Assembly (NCBI RefSeq): GCF_020404405.1
Contig: NZ_JAIZDA010000002.1
Location: 124,001 to 188,000 of the forward strand
DNA from: Novosphingobium sp. FKTRR1
Lineage (GTDB): Bacteria; Pseudomonadota; Alphaproteobacteria; Sphingomonadales; Sphingomonadaceae
Length of the DNA: 64,000 bases
Direction: 5' to 3'
Shown: positions 17,659-27,097 of the stretch, piece by piece
Position numbering within the stretch: position 1 is the stretch's first letter
Layout of the letters: the number at the start of each line of letters is the position of its first letter
Translations under genes and position numbers: made by a program
Notes under the pieces: generated by a model
Told to the model about the DNA's origin: nothing
The model's input: the letters and a program-made list of their open reading frames with translations, nothing else
Database searches by the model: none

Positions 17659-18438
17659 TCAATGTGCGAGGAACAGCGGCAATTGCGCCGTGTCGAGCAG
17701 TTCGCGCGATACACCGCCCAGCAGCAATTCACGCAGGCGGCTCTTGCCGAACAGGCCCATCACCACCAACCCGGCGCCAAGGCCGCTGGCCTGATCGGCG
17801 ATCGTGTGCGCAATCGAACCGTTCCGCTCGACCTCGTGGCATTCGGCGTGAATCCCGTGGCGCGAAAGGTACTCGGCCGCATCGCCGGCCGGGTAGCTGT
17901 CGGCCTTTTCCCGTACCGTCAGCAAGTGGACGCTGGCGGCCCGCTGCAGCAGTGGCACCGCCGCGCGCAAGGCGGCGGCCGCTTCCTGGCCGCCATCCCA
18001 GCTTACCAGCACCGGCACGTTCAGCTCCAGCAACGGCTTGCCGCTGGGCAGCGCCAGCACCGGACTGCGGGTGCCCAGCGCGATTTCCTCGAGCGCCGGG
18101 TCTTCCAGACTGGTCACGATCAGATCGGCAAAGCGAGAGGCCGCCGCAATGCCCGATGCCCGCCCTTCATCGACGACGACGACATCGAACGCCACATCCT
18201 GTCGGGCCAGCCGCACGTCGAGATCGGTGGCCAGCTTTTCGTCGGATTCGCGTACCTGGTTGATCGCTTCGGCGGTGATCGCAGCGCCACCGAACGGTTC
18301 CCACAGCGCCAGTTCGGCAAAGGGCGTGGCGATCTGGAAAGTGGCGTGGCCATCGAATTCGCGGGCCAGCGCCAGCGCGGTTTCGACGCGATCGTCCAGC
18401 GTGACGGACTTGTCGGCGGTAACGAGAATGGAGCGCAT
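17659..18438 (-). CDS. Universal stress protein, tandem UspA-like
   Basis: A 259-residue protein made of two Usp-like halves. The N-terminal half starts MRSILVTADKS and is degenerate. The C-terminal half has the ATP-binding signature GLFGKSRLRELLLGGVSRELL, followed by the PLFLAH end, matching the G-x2-G-x9-G(S/T) pattern. Such proteins respond to stress and stasis; the precise role here is unknown. No EcfG-type promoter is visible upstream, so direct control by the nearby EcfG factor is not supported. Confidence 0.85.
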   Translation of the reverse strand: MRSILVTADKSVTLDDRVETALALAREFDGHATFQIATPFAELALWEPFGGAAITAEAINQVRESDEKLATDLDVRLARQDVAFDVVVVDEGRASGIAAASRFADLIVTSLEDPALEEIALGTRSPVLALPSGKPLLELNVPVLVSWDGGQEAAAALRAAVPLLQRAASVHLLTVREKADSYPAGDAAEYLSRHGIHAECHEVERNGSIAHTIADQASGLGAGLVVMGLFGKSRLRELLLGGVSRELLDTAQLPLFLAH

Positions 18439-18591
18439 GGGGATCCTCCTTGTTCAGGCTTCCCCGCCTTCATTCCTCTTACCACCCGGCGCTGCCATGA
18501 TCCAAGTCAATTCCACCTGCCGGGAATCGCGGCTTGCCCGCCTTAACCGTGCCGTTAAGACGGTGCCCGATAGTGAAGCGAGAGGGTGACG

Positions 18592-19239
18592 ATGGCATTT
18601 GCGGCGGTGATTTTCGACTTCGGCGGCGTGATCACGTCGTCTCCGTTCGAGGCGTTCAACCGGCTTGAGGCCGAACGTGGCTTGCCGCAGAATTTCGTGC
18701 GCCGAATCAACGCAACCAACCCTGACAGCAACGCATGGGCGCTGTTCGAGCGCGCCGAAATCGACGCGGCCCGATTCGATGCACTGTTCGCCGAAGAAGC
18801 CCGCGCCCACGGACATCATCTGGAAGGCAGCGCCGTATTGGCGGTGCTGGCAGGCGCTGTCCGCCCGGCGATGATCCGCGCGCTCGACCAACTGGCAGCG
18901 GCCGGATACCGGCTCGGCTGCATCACCAACAACGTGCCGACCGGCCATGGCGCGGGCATGGCGCGCAGCAGCGACCGAGCAGACGAGATGGAGCAGATCT
19001 TCGCCCGCTTCGAACACGTGATCGAAAGCAGCAAGGCCGGGGTGCGCAAGCCCGATCCGCGCATCTACACGATGATGTGCGCGCACCTCGGCCTTGCCCC
19101 GGCACAATGCGTCTATCTCGATGATCTGGGCATCAACTGCAAACCCGCCGCAGCGCTGGGCATGCACGCGATCAAGGTGACCAGCGGCGAACAGGCACTG
19201 ACCGACCTGTCGGCGGTGCTGGGGCTGGCGCTGGGCTGA
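18592..19239 (+). CDS. HAD-IA family hydrolase
   Basis: A 215-residue haloacid dehalogenase-superfamily protein. Motif I is FDFGGVIT (near 8-15), in which the second catalytic Asp of DxD is replaced by Gly, as in the dehalogenase/epoxide-hydrolase-like branch. Motif II is CITNN, motif III is GVRKPDPRIY (conserved Lys), and motif IV is YLDDLGIN. ATG 18592 is preferred over GTG 18586 because the GAGAGG box ends six bases before it. It ends 22 bases from the convergent LysR gene. Substrate unknown. Confidence 0.88.
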   Translation: MAFAAVIFDFGGVITSSPFEAFNRLEAERGLPQNFVRRINATNPDSNAWALFERAEIDAARFDALFAEEARAHGHHLEGSAVLAVLAGAVRPAMIRALDQLAAAGYRLGCITNNVPTGHGAGMARSSDRADEMEQIFARFEHVIESSKAGVRKPDPRIYTMMCAHLGLAPAQCVYLDDLGINCKPAAALGMHAIKVTSGEQALTDLSAVLGLALG

Positions 19240-19261
19240 ACCACCCTGAACCCCGGCGCGC

Positions 19262-20152
19262 TCAGCCCTGCGCTATCTGTGCCGGATCGATCTGGAGCGC
19301 ACCGGCGCGGCGGAACAGTTCAAGGATCAGCGGGTCGCGCTCGGTGGCACGGATCGCGGCCTCGAAACGGATCGTGCGCACCGGGCGCGGCAGCACTTCG
19401 GTCAGATCGCCTGCCGCCAGCAACCGGCGTACCATCGTTTCGGGCAGCAAGGCGGCACCTGTTCCGGCGCGCACGATGTCGATCAGCGTGCGCACGTTGT
19501 CGCACGTGCCGATCCGGCGCCGCTCGATGCCATGGGCAGCGAGGCTTTCGACCGCCGCACCATGTAGCGGCGAGTTTTCGGGCAAGGCCCACACCGGAAT
19601 GTCCCGGTCAAATCCGCCCGCCGCAACCGTCGCCGGACTTGCCGCCCAAACAAGCGCGACCGAACCGATCGGCGCGGTGCGGATGCCCGGTGCCGCGACC
19701 GGCCCGGCCAGAAATGCCAGATCGCTGCGCCCGGCGAGCAATTGCTGAAGCATCCGCGCGGTCAGATCGAGTTCGAGTTCGAGCGTCACCCCCGGCAGAT
19801 CGCGTTCAACATCGCGGACAAAGCCCGGAAGGCAACTGGCCGCCGCGATCTCGCCCGAGCCGACGCGGACCACGCCGGTCGCCCCGGCAAAGTCGCTCGC
19901 CTTGAACAGCGCCGCTTCGAACCCCGCCCACAGCGGCTCGAAATCCCTGACCAGATCGCGCCCGCGCGTGGTCAGCACCATGCCGCGCCCCTCGCGCCGG
20001 AACAGCGCGACGCCTAGTTGCTCCTCGATCTCGCGCACGCGGGCCGAAATCGCGGGCTGCGTGGTGTTGAGCCGCTCTGCCGCAGCGCGGAACGTACCCA
20101 GCCGCGCGATCCACGACAGCGTTTCAAGGTGGTAGATGGCCAGTCGTTTCAT
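19262..20152 (-). CDS. LysR-family transcriptional regulator
   Basis: A 296-residue regulator. The N-terminal winged helix-turn-helix reads [45 protein letters not shown], and the effector domain fills the rest ([20 protein letters not shown]). It starts at ATG 20152; a TTG two codons upstream is possible. It is divergent from scoA, with about 90 bases between them and a perfect inverted repeat at 20162-20177, so it most likely controls scoAB and itself. The effector is unknown, with acetoacetate or a related metabolite a guess from context. Confidence 0.93.
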   Translation of the reverse strand: MKRLAIYHLETLSWIARLGTFRAAAERLNTTQPAISARVREIEEQLGVALFRREGRGMVLTTRGRDLVRDFEPLWAGFEAALFKASDFAGATGVVRVGSGEIAAASCLPGFVRDVERDLPGVTLELELDLTARMLQQLLAGRSDLAFLAGPVAAPGIRTAPIGSVALVWAASPATVAAGGFDRDIPVWALPENSPLHGAAVESLAAHGIERRRIGTCDNVRTLIDIVRAGTGAALLPETMVRRLLAAGDLTEVLPRPVRTIRFEAAIRATERDPLILELFRRAGALQIDPAQIAQG

Positions 20153-20161
20153 AGCCAACTC

Positions 20162-20177
20162 TTATCATATAGGATAA
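20162..20177. promoter_or_regulatory. Candidate LysR operator, inverted repeat
   Basis: TTATC-ATATAG-GATAA, a perfect 5-base inverted repeat in an AT-rich stretch ten bases from the LysR start and 66 bases before scoA. Position and symmetry fit a LysR-type binding site in a divergent promoter. The site is inferred, not tested. Confidence 0.6.
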
Positions 20178-20242
20178 AAAACAAACGCTATTTTCAATGT
20201 ATGGATTGGCTTACGCTGCCTGCATTCCACTGGGAGGGATTG

Positions 20243-20968
20243 ATGGCCGGAAAGCTTTATCCTGATGCCGCAGCCGCGCTCGACGGGCTGTTGCGCGACG
20301 GGCTGCTGATTGCGTGCGGGGGCTTTGGCCTGTGCGGGGTGCCCGAGCGGCTGCTTGATGCGGTGCGCGATTCGGGCGTCACCGGCCTGACCTTTGCCAG
20401 CAACAACGCCGGCATCGACAACGAAGGTATCGGCAAGCTGCTGCGTACGCGGCAGGTGAAGAAGATGATCTCGTCCTACGTGGGCGAGAACAAGGAATTC
20501 GAGCGGCAGTACCTGTCGGGCGAGCTTGAGGTGGAATTCTGCCCGCAAGGCACGCTGGCCGAGCGGATGCGCGCAGGCGGCGCGGGCATTCCCGGCTTCT
20601 ACACCAAGACCGGCGTCGGCACGTTGGTGGCCGAGGGCAAGGAAGTAAAAGCATTCGACGGACAGGACTACATCCTCGAACGCGGCATCTTTGCCGATCT
20701 CGCGCTGGTCAAGGCGTGGAAGGCGGACGAGACCGGCAACGTCGTGTTCCGCAAGACCGCGCGCAACTTCAACGTGCCTGCCGCCACGTGCGGCAAGGTC
20801 TGCGTGGTCGAGGTGGAGGAAATCGTGCCCGTTGGCAGCCTCGATCCCGATGCGATCCACTTGCCGGGCGTCTACGTCCAACGGCTGGTGCTGGGTGCGC
20901 CTTATGACAAGAAGATCGAATTCCGAACGGTCAGAGAGCGAATTGGTCGCGAAACGGAGGCAGTGTAA
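20243..20968 (+). CDS. scoA: 3-oxoacid CoA-transferase, subunit A (succinyl-CoA:acetoacetate type)
   Basis: Subunit A of a family I CoA-transferase that moves CoA from succinyl-CoA to acetoacetate, opening ketone bodies to the TCA cycle. The 241-residue protein has the oxyanion-hole region [18 protein letters not shown] (near 24-41) and the conserved [24 protein letters not shown] 20243 follows a GGGAGG box by six bases. The stop overlaps the scoB start by one base (TAATG). Confidence 0.92.
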   Translation: MAGKLYPDAAAALDGLLRDGLLIACGGFGLCGVPERLLDAVRDSGVTGLTFASNNAGIDNEGIGKLLRTRQVKKMISSYVGENKEFERQYLSGELEVEFCPQGTLAERMRAGGAGIPGFYTKTGVGTLVAEGKEVKAFDGQDYILERGIFADLALVKAWKADETGNVVFRKTARNFNVPAATCGKVCVVEVEEIVPVGSLDPDAIHLPGVYVQRLVLGAPYDKKIEFRTVRERIGRETEAV

Positions 20969-21603
20969 TGGGCTGGACCCGCGATGACATGGCCGCCCGC
21001 GCCGCGCGCGAATTGCAGGATGGCTTCTATGTGAACCTTGGCATCGGCATCCCGACGCTGGTGGCCAACCACATTCCCGCCGGGATGACGGTGACGCTTC
21101 AAAGCGAAAACGGCATGCTGGGGATCGGCCCGTTCCCCTTTGCCGGGGAAGAGGACGCCGACCTGATCAATGCTGGCAAGCAGACGATCAGCGAGCTGCC
21201 GCAATCGGCCTATTTCGACAGCGCGCAGAGCTTTGCGATGATCCGCGGCGGGCATATCGACCTGACCGTGCTGGGCGCGATGGAAGTGGCCGAAAACGGC
21301 GACATCGCCAACTGGATGGTGCCCGGCAAGATGATCAAGGGCATGGGCGGCGCGATGGACCTTGTCGCCGGGGTCAAGAAGATCATCGTGGTGATGGAGC
21401 ACTGCGCCAAGGACGGCAGCCCCAAGTTCATCCCCGCCTGCACCCTGCCGCTGACCGGGCGCGATGTGGTCGACATGGTCATCACCGACCTGGCCGTGTT
21501 CGCGCGGGCCGATCATTCGTCACCCTTCCGCCTGATCGAGCTTGCGCCCGGCGTGACGGCAGACGAAGTAAAGGCGAAGACGACCGCGCATTACGAGGTT
21601 TGA
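20968..21603 (+). CDS. scoB: 3-oxoacid CoA-transferase, subunit B
   Basis: A 211-residue subunit B, carrying the catalytic glutamate in [14 protein letters not shown] (near 46-59; the E of SENG). Other conserved blocks are [32 protein letters not shown] and the C-terminal [18 protein letters not shown]. It forms the active enzyme with ScoA and is translationally coupled to it. Upstream lies the LysR regulator in the opposite direction. Confidence 0.94.
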   Translation: MGWTRDDMAARAARELQDGFYVNLGIGIPTLVANHIPAGMTVTLQSENGMLGIGPFPFAGEEDADLINAGKQTISELPQSAYFDSAQSFAMIRGGHIDLTVLGAMEVAENGDIANWMVPGKMIKGMGGAMDLVAGVKKIIVVMEHCAKDGSPKFIPACTLPLTGRDVVDMVITDLAVFARADHSSPFRLIELAPGVTADEVKAKTTAHYEV

Positions 21604-21628
21604 GACGGGGACGCGCGGCCCCCGCCAC

Positions 21629-21654
21629 GCCAAGGCATACGGCCAAGGCATAAG
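21629..21654. repeat. 13-bp tandem duplication
   Basis: GCCAAGGCATACG at 21629-21641 is followed by GCCAAGGCATAAG at 21642-21654 in the scoB-GST spacer. Confidence 0.8.
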
Positions 21655-21665
21655 GAAGGCCGCGC

Positions 21666-22349
21666 ATGACTTACACGCTGATCACCGCCAACCGGAACTA
21701 TTCGAGCTGGTCGCTGCGCCCCTGGCTGCTGATGAAGGCGCTGAACATTGCGTTCACCGACCGGCTCGAACCCTTCACCAAGCCGGTGAACTATGACGAG
21801 TTCCGTGCCTTTTCCCCCACCGGACAGGTGCCCGCGCTGATCGATGGTGAGGCCACGATCTGGGATTCGCTGGGCATCACGCTGTACCTGGCCGACCGGC
21901 ACGAAGGCGTGTGGCCGACAGATCCCGCCGCGCGCGCCTTTGCCCAATGCGTGGTCGCCGAAATGCACGGCGGCTTTTCCGCACTCCGCAACGACTGCAC
22001 GATGAACGTCGGCGTGCGGGTAAAGCCGCGCCCCTTGCGCGACGCGCTGGTGCGCGACGTGGCACGCATCCGCGAGATCTTCGAGACCGGCCTTGCCCGC
22101 TTCGGCGGACCTTGGCTGGCGGGCGATAGCTTCACCGCCGCCGACGCGTTCTATGCCCCTGTCGCCTATCGCGTGCGCACCTATGGCCTTGATGTGGGCA
22201 AGGGGCAGGCGTGGGTCGATGCCGTGCTCGCCCACCCCGCCGCGCTGGAATGGGAAGCCGCCGCGCTGGCCGAATCATGGCGCGAGGAAAGCCACGAGGC
22301 CGATCTTGCCGCCTGTGGCGAAATCATCGCCGATTACCGGGTCGGGTGA
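21666..22349 (+). CDS. Glutathione S-transferase family protein
   Basis: A 227-residue GST with the N-terminal domain ITANRNYSSWSLRPWLLMKALN and GQVPALIDGEATIWDSLGITLYLAD, and an all-helical C-terminal domain (AQCVVAEMHGGFSALRNDCTMN). It is a clear paralogue of the dapE-linked gene at 10026-10706. Substrate unknown. It could be read through from scoAB, whose stop is about 60 bases upstream. Confidence 0.9.
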   Translation: MTYTLITANRNYSSWSLRPWLLMKALNIAFTDRLEPFTKPVNYDEFRAFSPTGQVPALIDGEATIWDSLGITLYLADRHEGVWPTDPAARAFAQCVVAEMHGGFSALRNDCTMNVGVRVKPRPLRDALVRDVARIREIFETGLARFGGPWLAGDSFTAADAFYAPVAYRVRTYGLDVGKGQAWVDAVLAHPAALEWEAAALAESWREESHEADLAACGEIIADYRVG

Positions 22350-22377
22350 AGGAGAAGCAATTCGCTCAACGTGGACG

Positions 22378-22824
22378 TTAGATTGCGGGTGCCCCCGGCT
22401 TCTTACGTAGGGTGCTAGGCTGGGATTTCGTACACGCCAAAGCTTGATGCCCCCATCTGCCTACAGAAGAAATCAATGCCATAGACATACCTATTCCACT
22501 TGTAACAAGACTTAGGACAACCAACCCCATTGTAAGTTTCTGAAAAAATCCATGAGATTGCCAAGCTGCTGAAGCACCGGACTTCATATGATTTGCATAG
22601 CTAAGTTGAGAAAAGTATCCTGAGGCAAATGCGCAAACGGAACAAAGAGCTCCGATACCAAAAAGCACGACGGCAAGAGCATATTTATCACCACCCCCTC
22701 CCTGTGAGGTAAGCGCAATTAGCGCAGTTGCAGCCCCGCCGTTCAAAATGAACAAATTTTTCAGGCCTTCAACAGCGATCTGAACGGCCAGTTCAAAATG
22801 GTGATCGCTGCTGTCACTTGCCAT
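22378..22824 (-). CDS. Membrane protein of unknown function in a low-GC patch
   Basis: A 148-residue protein I do not recognise. It has three likely membrane helices (about 24-40, 48-72 and 93-121) and a basic C-terminal tail. A strong AGGAG box precedes the ATG, which supports a real gene. The base composition is clearly lower in GC than everything around it, and codon choice differs (AAA, TTT, AAT and AGA-like codons are common). Near-identical 11-base direct repeats (GCTCAACGTGG/GCTAAACGTGG) flank it at 22364-22374 and 22850-22860. Together these suggest horizontal gain. Function unknown. Confidence 0.7.
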   Translation of the reverse strand: MASDSSDHHFELAVQIAVEGLKNLFILNGGAATALIALTSQGGGGDKYALAVVLFGIGALCSVCAFASGYFSQLSYANHMKSGASAAWQSHGFFQKLTMGLVVLSLVTSGIGMSMALISSVGRWGHQALACTKSQPSTLRKKPGAPAI

Positions 22825-22923
22825 CGGATGCTCCTCAAAAATCGAATAAGCTAAACGTGGCTTTCCACCTCGAAATTAGTCAATTGAAAAGTCTCTATCC
22901 ACTGGCAAGCTGGCTAAAAATGC

Positions 22924-23232
22924 TCAGCCCTCGCGCCCGAAGCGATGCACCCGCGTCGGGGTTCCGGCGAACAGGGTGTAGCTCTCGTAGTAGTCGCTGC
23001 GCCCCCGACCCTGCACCTCGGCGTGGTCGGACTGCCGCCGCCAGTCATGCGCGGCGGCCTCGCTCTCCCATTCGGACAGGGCGATGACCTCGCCATCGGC
23101 GGCGGTGTAGCTCTTGAACGACAGGAAGCCGGGCTGCGCGCGGGCCAAGGCCTCCATCGCATCGGCATCGGCGCCATAGGCTGCGGCATCGATGTCGGCC
23201 CGTTTGCGGTTGCGAAAGACGACAAGGTACAT
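22924..23232 (-). CDS. Antibiotic biosynthesis monooxygenase (ABM) domain protein
   Basis: A 102-residue protein of the dimeric alpha-beta barrel type: [11 protein letters not shown], then [32 protein letters not shown] with the ABM pattern. Such proteins degrade or modify small quinones or haem in a few cases; here the substrate is unknown. The start at 23232 gives a full ABM domain. It is divergent from aroC, about 95 bases away. Confidence 0.8.
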   Translation of the reverse strand: MYLVVFRNRKRADIDAAAYGADADAMEALARAQPGFLSFKSYTAADGEVIALSEWESEAAAHDWRRQSDHAEVQGRGRSDYYESYTLFAGTPTRVHRFGREG

Positions 23233-23327
23233 GGGCTGAACTCCGGTATGCCTGGCGCCCAGCCCATGCAGGACCGGGCACGGGCTGGGCAATGGACTTT
23301 TTGCCCCGGTTGCGACATGGCGCAGCC

Positions 23328-24416
23328 ATGAGCTTCAATTCCTTTGGCCACGTCTTCCGTTTCACCACCTGGGGCGAAAGCCACGGGCCTGCGCTGGGCG
23401 CGGTCGTCGACGGGTGCCCGCCCGGACTGCCGCTGAGCGAAGCGGACATCCAGCCCTTTCTGGACGCGCGCCGCCCCGGCACCTCGCGCTTCACCACGCA
23501 GCGGCAGGAACCCGATCAGGTGAAGATCCTGTCGGGCGTGTTTGAAGGCCAAGATGGCATCCAGCGGACCACAGGCACGCCGATCAGCCTGATGATCGAG
23601 AACGTCGACCAGCGGTCCAAGGACTATGGCGACGTGGCCAAAGCCTATCGCCCCGGCCATGCCGACTATGCCTATGACGCCAAGTACGGTTTCCGCGACT
23701 ATCGCGGCGGCGGACGATCGAGCGCGCGCGAAACCGCCGCGCGCGTGGCAGCGGGCGCAGTGGCGCGGCTGGCGATCCCCGAGGTCAGCATCTTGGCATG
23801 GGTCAGCGCGATTGGCGGCGACGCCATCGATCCGGCCAACTTCGACGCCGCCGAAATCGGCAACAACCCGTTCTTCTGCCCCGATGCCAAAGCGGCGGCG
23901 CGCTGGGAAGAACTGGTCGACACGGCACGCAAGGCCGGGTCGTCGCTGGGCGCGGTTGTCGAATGCATTGCCACCGGGGTTCCCGCCGGGTGGGGAGCGC
24001 CGCTTTATGCCAAGCTCGACGCCGAACTGGCGCACGCGATGATGGGCATCAACGCGGTCAAGGGCGTGGAAATCGGCGATGGCTTTGCCGCCGCCGCCAA
24101 TTCCGGCGAAGGCAATGCCGATCCGATGCGACCCGGAAACGAAGGCGTGCCGATCTTCACCGCCAACCACGCGGGCGGCATCGCCGGGGGCATCTCCACC
24201 GGCCAGCCGGTCAGTGTGCGGGTGGCGTTCAAGCCGACCAGTTCGATCCTCACTCCCATGCCCACGATCACCCGAGACGGTGAGGCGACCGACCTGTTCA
24301 CCAAGGGCCGCCACGATCCGTGCGTGGGCATTCGCGGCGTGCCGGTGGTCGAGGCGATGATGGCGCTCGTGCTGGCCGACCAGAAGCTGCTGCACCGCGC
24401 CCAGACCGGAAGGTAG
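23328..24416 (+). CDS. aroC: Chorismate synthase
   Basis: Converts EPSP to chorismate using reduced FMN, the last step of the shikimate pathway. The 362-residue protein has the signatures [18 protein letters not shown] (near 17-34), the [23 protein letters not shown] block (125-147) and the terminal [17 protein letters not shown]. The start at 23328 gives [16 protein letters not shown]. It is convergent with the enoyl-CoA hydratase gene, 18 bases away. Confidence 0.98.
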   Translation: MSFNSFGHVFRFTTWGESHGPALGAVVDGCPPGLPLSEADIQPFLDARRPGTSRFTTQRQEPDQVKILSGVFEGQDGIQRTTGTPISLMIENVDQRSKDYGDVAKAYRPGHADYAYDAKYGFRDYRGGGRSSARETAARVAAGAVARLAIPEVSILAWVSAIGGDAIDPANFDAAEIGNNPFFCPDAKAAARWEELVDTARKAGSSLGAVVECIATGVPAGWGAPLYAKLDAELAHAMMGINAVKGVEIGDGFAAAANSGEGNADPMRPGNEGVPIFTANHAGGIAGGISTGQPVSVRVAFKPTSSILTPMPTITRDGEATDLFTKGRHDPCVGIRGVPVVEAMMALVLADQKLLHRAQTGR

Positions 24417-24434
24417 GTAGCGGTCCCGCCTGAA

Positions 24435-25208
24435 TCAGCGCCCCTGCCACACTGGCGGGCGCTTTTCGGCAAAGGCGGTCGGCCCTTCGCGCGCATCATC
24501 GCTGGCACGCCATGCGGCAAACGCGGGATAGCTTTCTTGCGCAGCCATGGCGGCGGCCACGCCCGGCTCGTCCAGCCCGCGCATCACTGCCTGCTTTGAC
24601 GCGCGGATCGACAGCGGCGCGCCCTTCAGGATGGTTTCCACCCAGCGCTCGGTCGCCGCTGCCAGTTCGGCATCGGGCACGACTTGTGTCACGAAGCCAA
24701 GCCGTTCGCCTTCGCGCGCATCGACCGGCTCGGCCGACAGGATCATCCCCATCGCGCGCTTCAGCCCGATCTGCCGCGCCAAGCGGTGCAGCCCGCCCCC
24801 CAGCGCGACCGCACCGACGCGCGGTTCGGGCAGGCCGAAGCGCGCGCTCTCGGCGGCAATGATCAGATCGCAGGCCAGCGCCACCTCGAACCCGCCGCCC
24901 AGCGCCAGTCCGTTGACCGCCGCGACGATCGGCTTGTCGCAATCGAAGCGCTCGATCAGCCCGGCATAGCCATGCGCCGGATAGGGCCGATGCCCTTCGG
25001 CCACCACGGCTTTCAGATCGCTGCCCGCACAGAACGCGCGGCCCTGTCCGGTGATCACGGCGAGCCACTGGTCATCGTCGGCGGCAAAGGCGTTGAACGC
25101 GGCTTCCAGTTCGGCGTGCATCTGCGCGTTGATGGCGTTCAACTGCTGCGGCCGGGCCAGCTCGATCCGCGTGACGTGGCCGTCCTGTTGCACGGTGATA
25201 TGCTGCAT
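24435..25208 (-). CDS. Enoyl-CoA hydratase/isomerase family protein
   Basis: Crotonase-fold protein of 257 residues. It has the oxyanion-hole motifs RAFCAGSDLKAV (near 59-70) and NGLALGGGFEVALACDLIIAAESARFGLPEPRVGAVALGGGLHRL, with the Glu pair of hydratase type partly replaced (GLPEPRVGAVALGG retains one Glu). The start at 25208 gives MQHITVQQDGHV. Substrate unknown; it could be a hydratase, isomerase or a related acyl-CoA enzyme. It is divergent from the symporter gene, about 110 bases away. Confidence 0.9.
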   Translation of the reverse strand: MQHITVQQDGHVTRIELARPQQLNAINAQMHAELEAAFNAFAADDDQWLAVITGQGRAFCAGSDLKAVVAEGHRPYPAHGYAGLIERFDCDKPIVAAVNGLALGGGFEVALACDLIIAAESARFGLPEPRVGAVALGGGLHRLARQIGLKRAMGMILSAEPVDAREGERLGFVTQVVPDAELAAATERWVETILKGAPLSIRASKQAVMRGLDEPGVAAAMAAQESYPAFAAWRASDDAREGPTAFAEKRPPVWQGR

Positions 25209-25317
25209 CTGCCTTGTGCCTCTCCTGTCGCGCGCCGGACCTTCTTGGGGCGTCCGTTGCCGAGACGGGTCATGCCAGCTAGGTTGCGCGCCGACAACCG
25301 TATGGGGAACCCGCACC

Positions 25318-26628
25318 GTGGCGAAACGCCTGACGTATTACATTCTGATCGCCATGGTTGCAGGCATCGCGCTGGGCCACCTGCTGCACCAAAGCTACCC
25401 CGCCGACAGCAAGGTGCTGGCGCAGATTGCCGACGTTCTCAAGCTCTTGCCCGAGGTGTTCCTGCACCTGATCAAGATGATCATCGCGCCGCTGATTCTG
25501 GCGACGCTGGTGACCGGGATCGCCAGCATGGGCGACAGCAGCGCGCTGGGCCGGATCGGCGGCCGGGCGCTCGGCTGGTTCATCACCGCCAGCCTGATCT
25601 CGATCGGGCTGGGGCTGGTGCTGGTCAACTTCTTCCAGCCCGGCCACGGCTTGCAGTTCACCGCCGCTGCGCCGGTGGGCGATCTGGCCACCGCCGACTT
25701 CACCTTGCGCCACTTCGTGCTGGAGATCTTCCCGACCAGCGTGTTCGAGGCGATGGGCAAGAACAATGTCCTGCAGATCCTGGTATTTTCGCTGTTTGCG
25801 GGCGTGGCGCTGTCGGCGATCGGCGATGAGGGCAAGCCGCTGGTCCGCGCGGCCGAGGCGCTGGCCACGCTGATGCTGACGATCACCGGCTATGTGATGA
25901 AGGCCGCGCCGCTCGCGGTGTTCGGCGCGCTGGGATCGGTGGTCGCGACCAAGGGTCTGGGCATCGTCGTGACGTATGGCGTGTTCGTGTCCGAGTTCTA
26001 TTTCGGGCTGCTGCTGCTGTGGGTACTGCTGTTCAGTGCGGGTTTCGTGTTCCTCGGCAGGCGTGCATTCCTGCTGGCGCGGTACATCCGCGAGCCGGTG
26101 CTGCTGGCGTTCTCGACCGCCAGTTCGGAAAGCGCGCTGCCCAAGCTGTTTGAACAGCTTGACCGGTTCGGCGTACCGCGCCGCATTTCGGGCTTCGTCC
26201 TGCCGCTGGGCTATTCGTTCAACCTTGACGGGTCGATGATGTACACCAGCTTTGCCACGCTGTTCATCGCGCAGGCTTATAACATTCATCTGTCGGCGGG
26301 GCAGCAGGTCGCCATGCTGCTGACGCTGATGATCACGTCAAAGGGCATTGCCGGGGTGCCGCGCGCCAGCCTGGTGGTCATCGCCGCCACGCTGACCCAG
26401 TTCGGCCTGCCGGTGGAAGGCGTCGCACTGCTGCTGGGGGTGGACACCTTCCTCGACATGGGGCGCACCGCCACCAACGTCGTCGGCAACGCGATGGCCA
26501 CCGCCGTGATCACCCGCTGGGAGGGCATGCTCCAGCCGCCGCTCGATCCCGACGCCGATGTGCCGCTGCCCCCGCACGATACCCCCGAACAGGGCCGCAA
26601 GGGGCTCAACCTCGATCCTGGCGTTTGA
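25318..26628 (+). CDS. Dicarboxylate/amino acid:cation symporter (DAACS family)
   Basis: A secondary transporter of 436 residues, with about eight helices and two re-entrant loops, and the family signatures AFSTASSESALPK (near 265), the NLDGSMMYTSFA motif, and DMGRTATNVVGNA near the C-terminus. It takes up dicarboxylates or acidic amino acids with Na+ or H+; the substrate cannot be fixed from sequence alone. GTG 25318 is the start, ten bases after a TGGGGA box; no in-frame ATG fits. Confidence 0.93.
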   Translation: MAKRLTYYILIAMVAGIALGHLLHQSYPADSKVLAQIADVLKLLPEVFLHLIKMIIAPLILATLVTGIASMGDSSALGRIGGRALGWFITASLISIGLGLVLVNFFQPGHGLQFTAAAPVGDLATADFTLRHFVLEIFPTSVFEAMGKNNVLQILVFSLFAGVALSAIGDEGKPLVRAAEALATLMLTITGYVMKAAPLAVFGALGSVVATKGLGIVVTYGVFVSEFYFGLLLLWVLLFSAGFVFLGRRAFLLARYIREPVLLAFSTASSESALPKLFEQLDRFGVPRRISGFVLPLGYSFNLDGSMMYTSFATLFIAQAYNIHLSAGQQVAMLLTLMITSKGIAGVPRASLVVIAATLTQFGLPVEGVALLLGVDTFLDMGRTATNVVGNAMATAVITRWEGMLQPPLDPDADVPLPPHDTPEQGRKGLNLDPGV

Positions 26629-26680
26629 ACCGACCTCGGCGTACGCGGGGGGCGCAGGGCCCGAGGCGCGGCGCGCGGAG

Positions 26681-27097
26681 TTACTTGGCCAGTTCGACCG
26701 GCTGGAACTGGCCAAGTCCGCACGACCCGCGCGGGGCGCCACCGCCGCCTTGCTGGATCACCGTGATGATGTCGGTGCTGCACAGTTGCGATAGCGAGGT
26801 GGCATAGGAAAACGCGCGTTCGAACCCCAGCCCCGAACAGCGGTTGGGCAGGTTGACGCGGTACCATTTCCTCACGCCGACGCGGAAGTCGATGGTCCAG
26901 TCGTCGCGCACCCGGCTTTCGCTGATCTGGCCGAGCGAAATGCAACTGACCGGGGCGCCGGTCGGGCGCGCGGCGGGCACATCGGCGCGGTGGCCATCGT
27001 TGCCAGCGGCTGAGGTACCGCCGGTTGCGGCAGCGCATGCGCCGGTCAACAGCAATGCGGCGGTGATCGAAACGAGCGCGGTGGGCCTGATCGTCAT
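26681..27097 (-). CDS. DUF6491 family secreted protein
   Basis: A 138-residue protein with an N-terminal signal peptide ending near a Cys (LLLTGACAA), so either a lipoprotein or Sec-exported. The body CISLGQISESRVRDDWTIDF, YRVNLPNRCSGLGFERAFSYATSLSQLC and DIITVIQQGGGGAPRGSCGLGQFQPV matches DUF6491, including four conserved cysteines. Its start overlaps the nth stop by four bases, so it is translationally coupled to nth. Function unknown. Confidence 0.83.
   Translation of the reverse strand: MTIRPTALVSITAALLLTGACAAATGGTSAAGNDGHRADVPAARPTGAPVSCISLGQISESRVRDDWTIDFRVGVRKWYRVNLPNRCSGLGFERAFSYATSLSQLCSTDIITVIQQGGGGAPRGSCGLGQFQPVELAK

Noticed and set aside
16864..18546. A 560-residue plus-strand frame
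   Set aside because: Antisense to the methyltransferase and universal stress protein genes; no domain seen.
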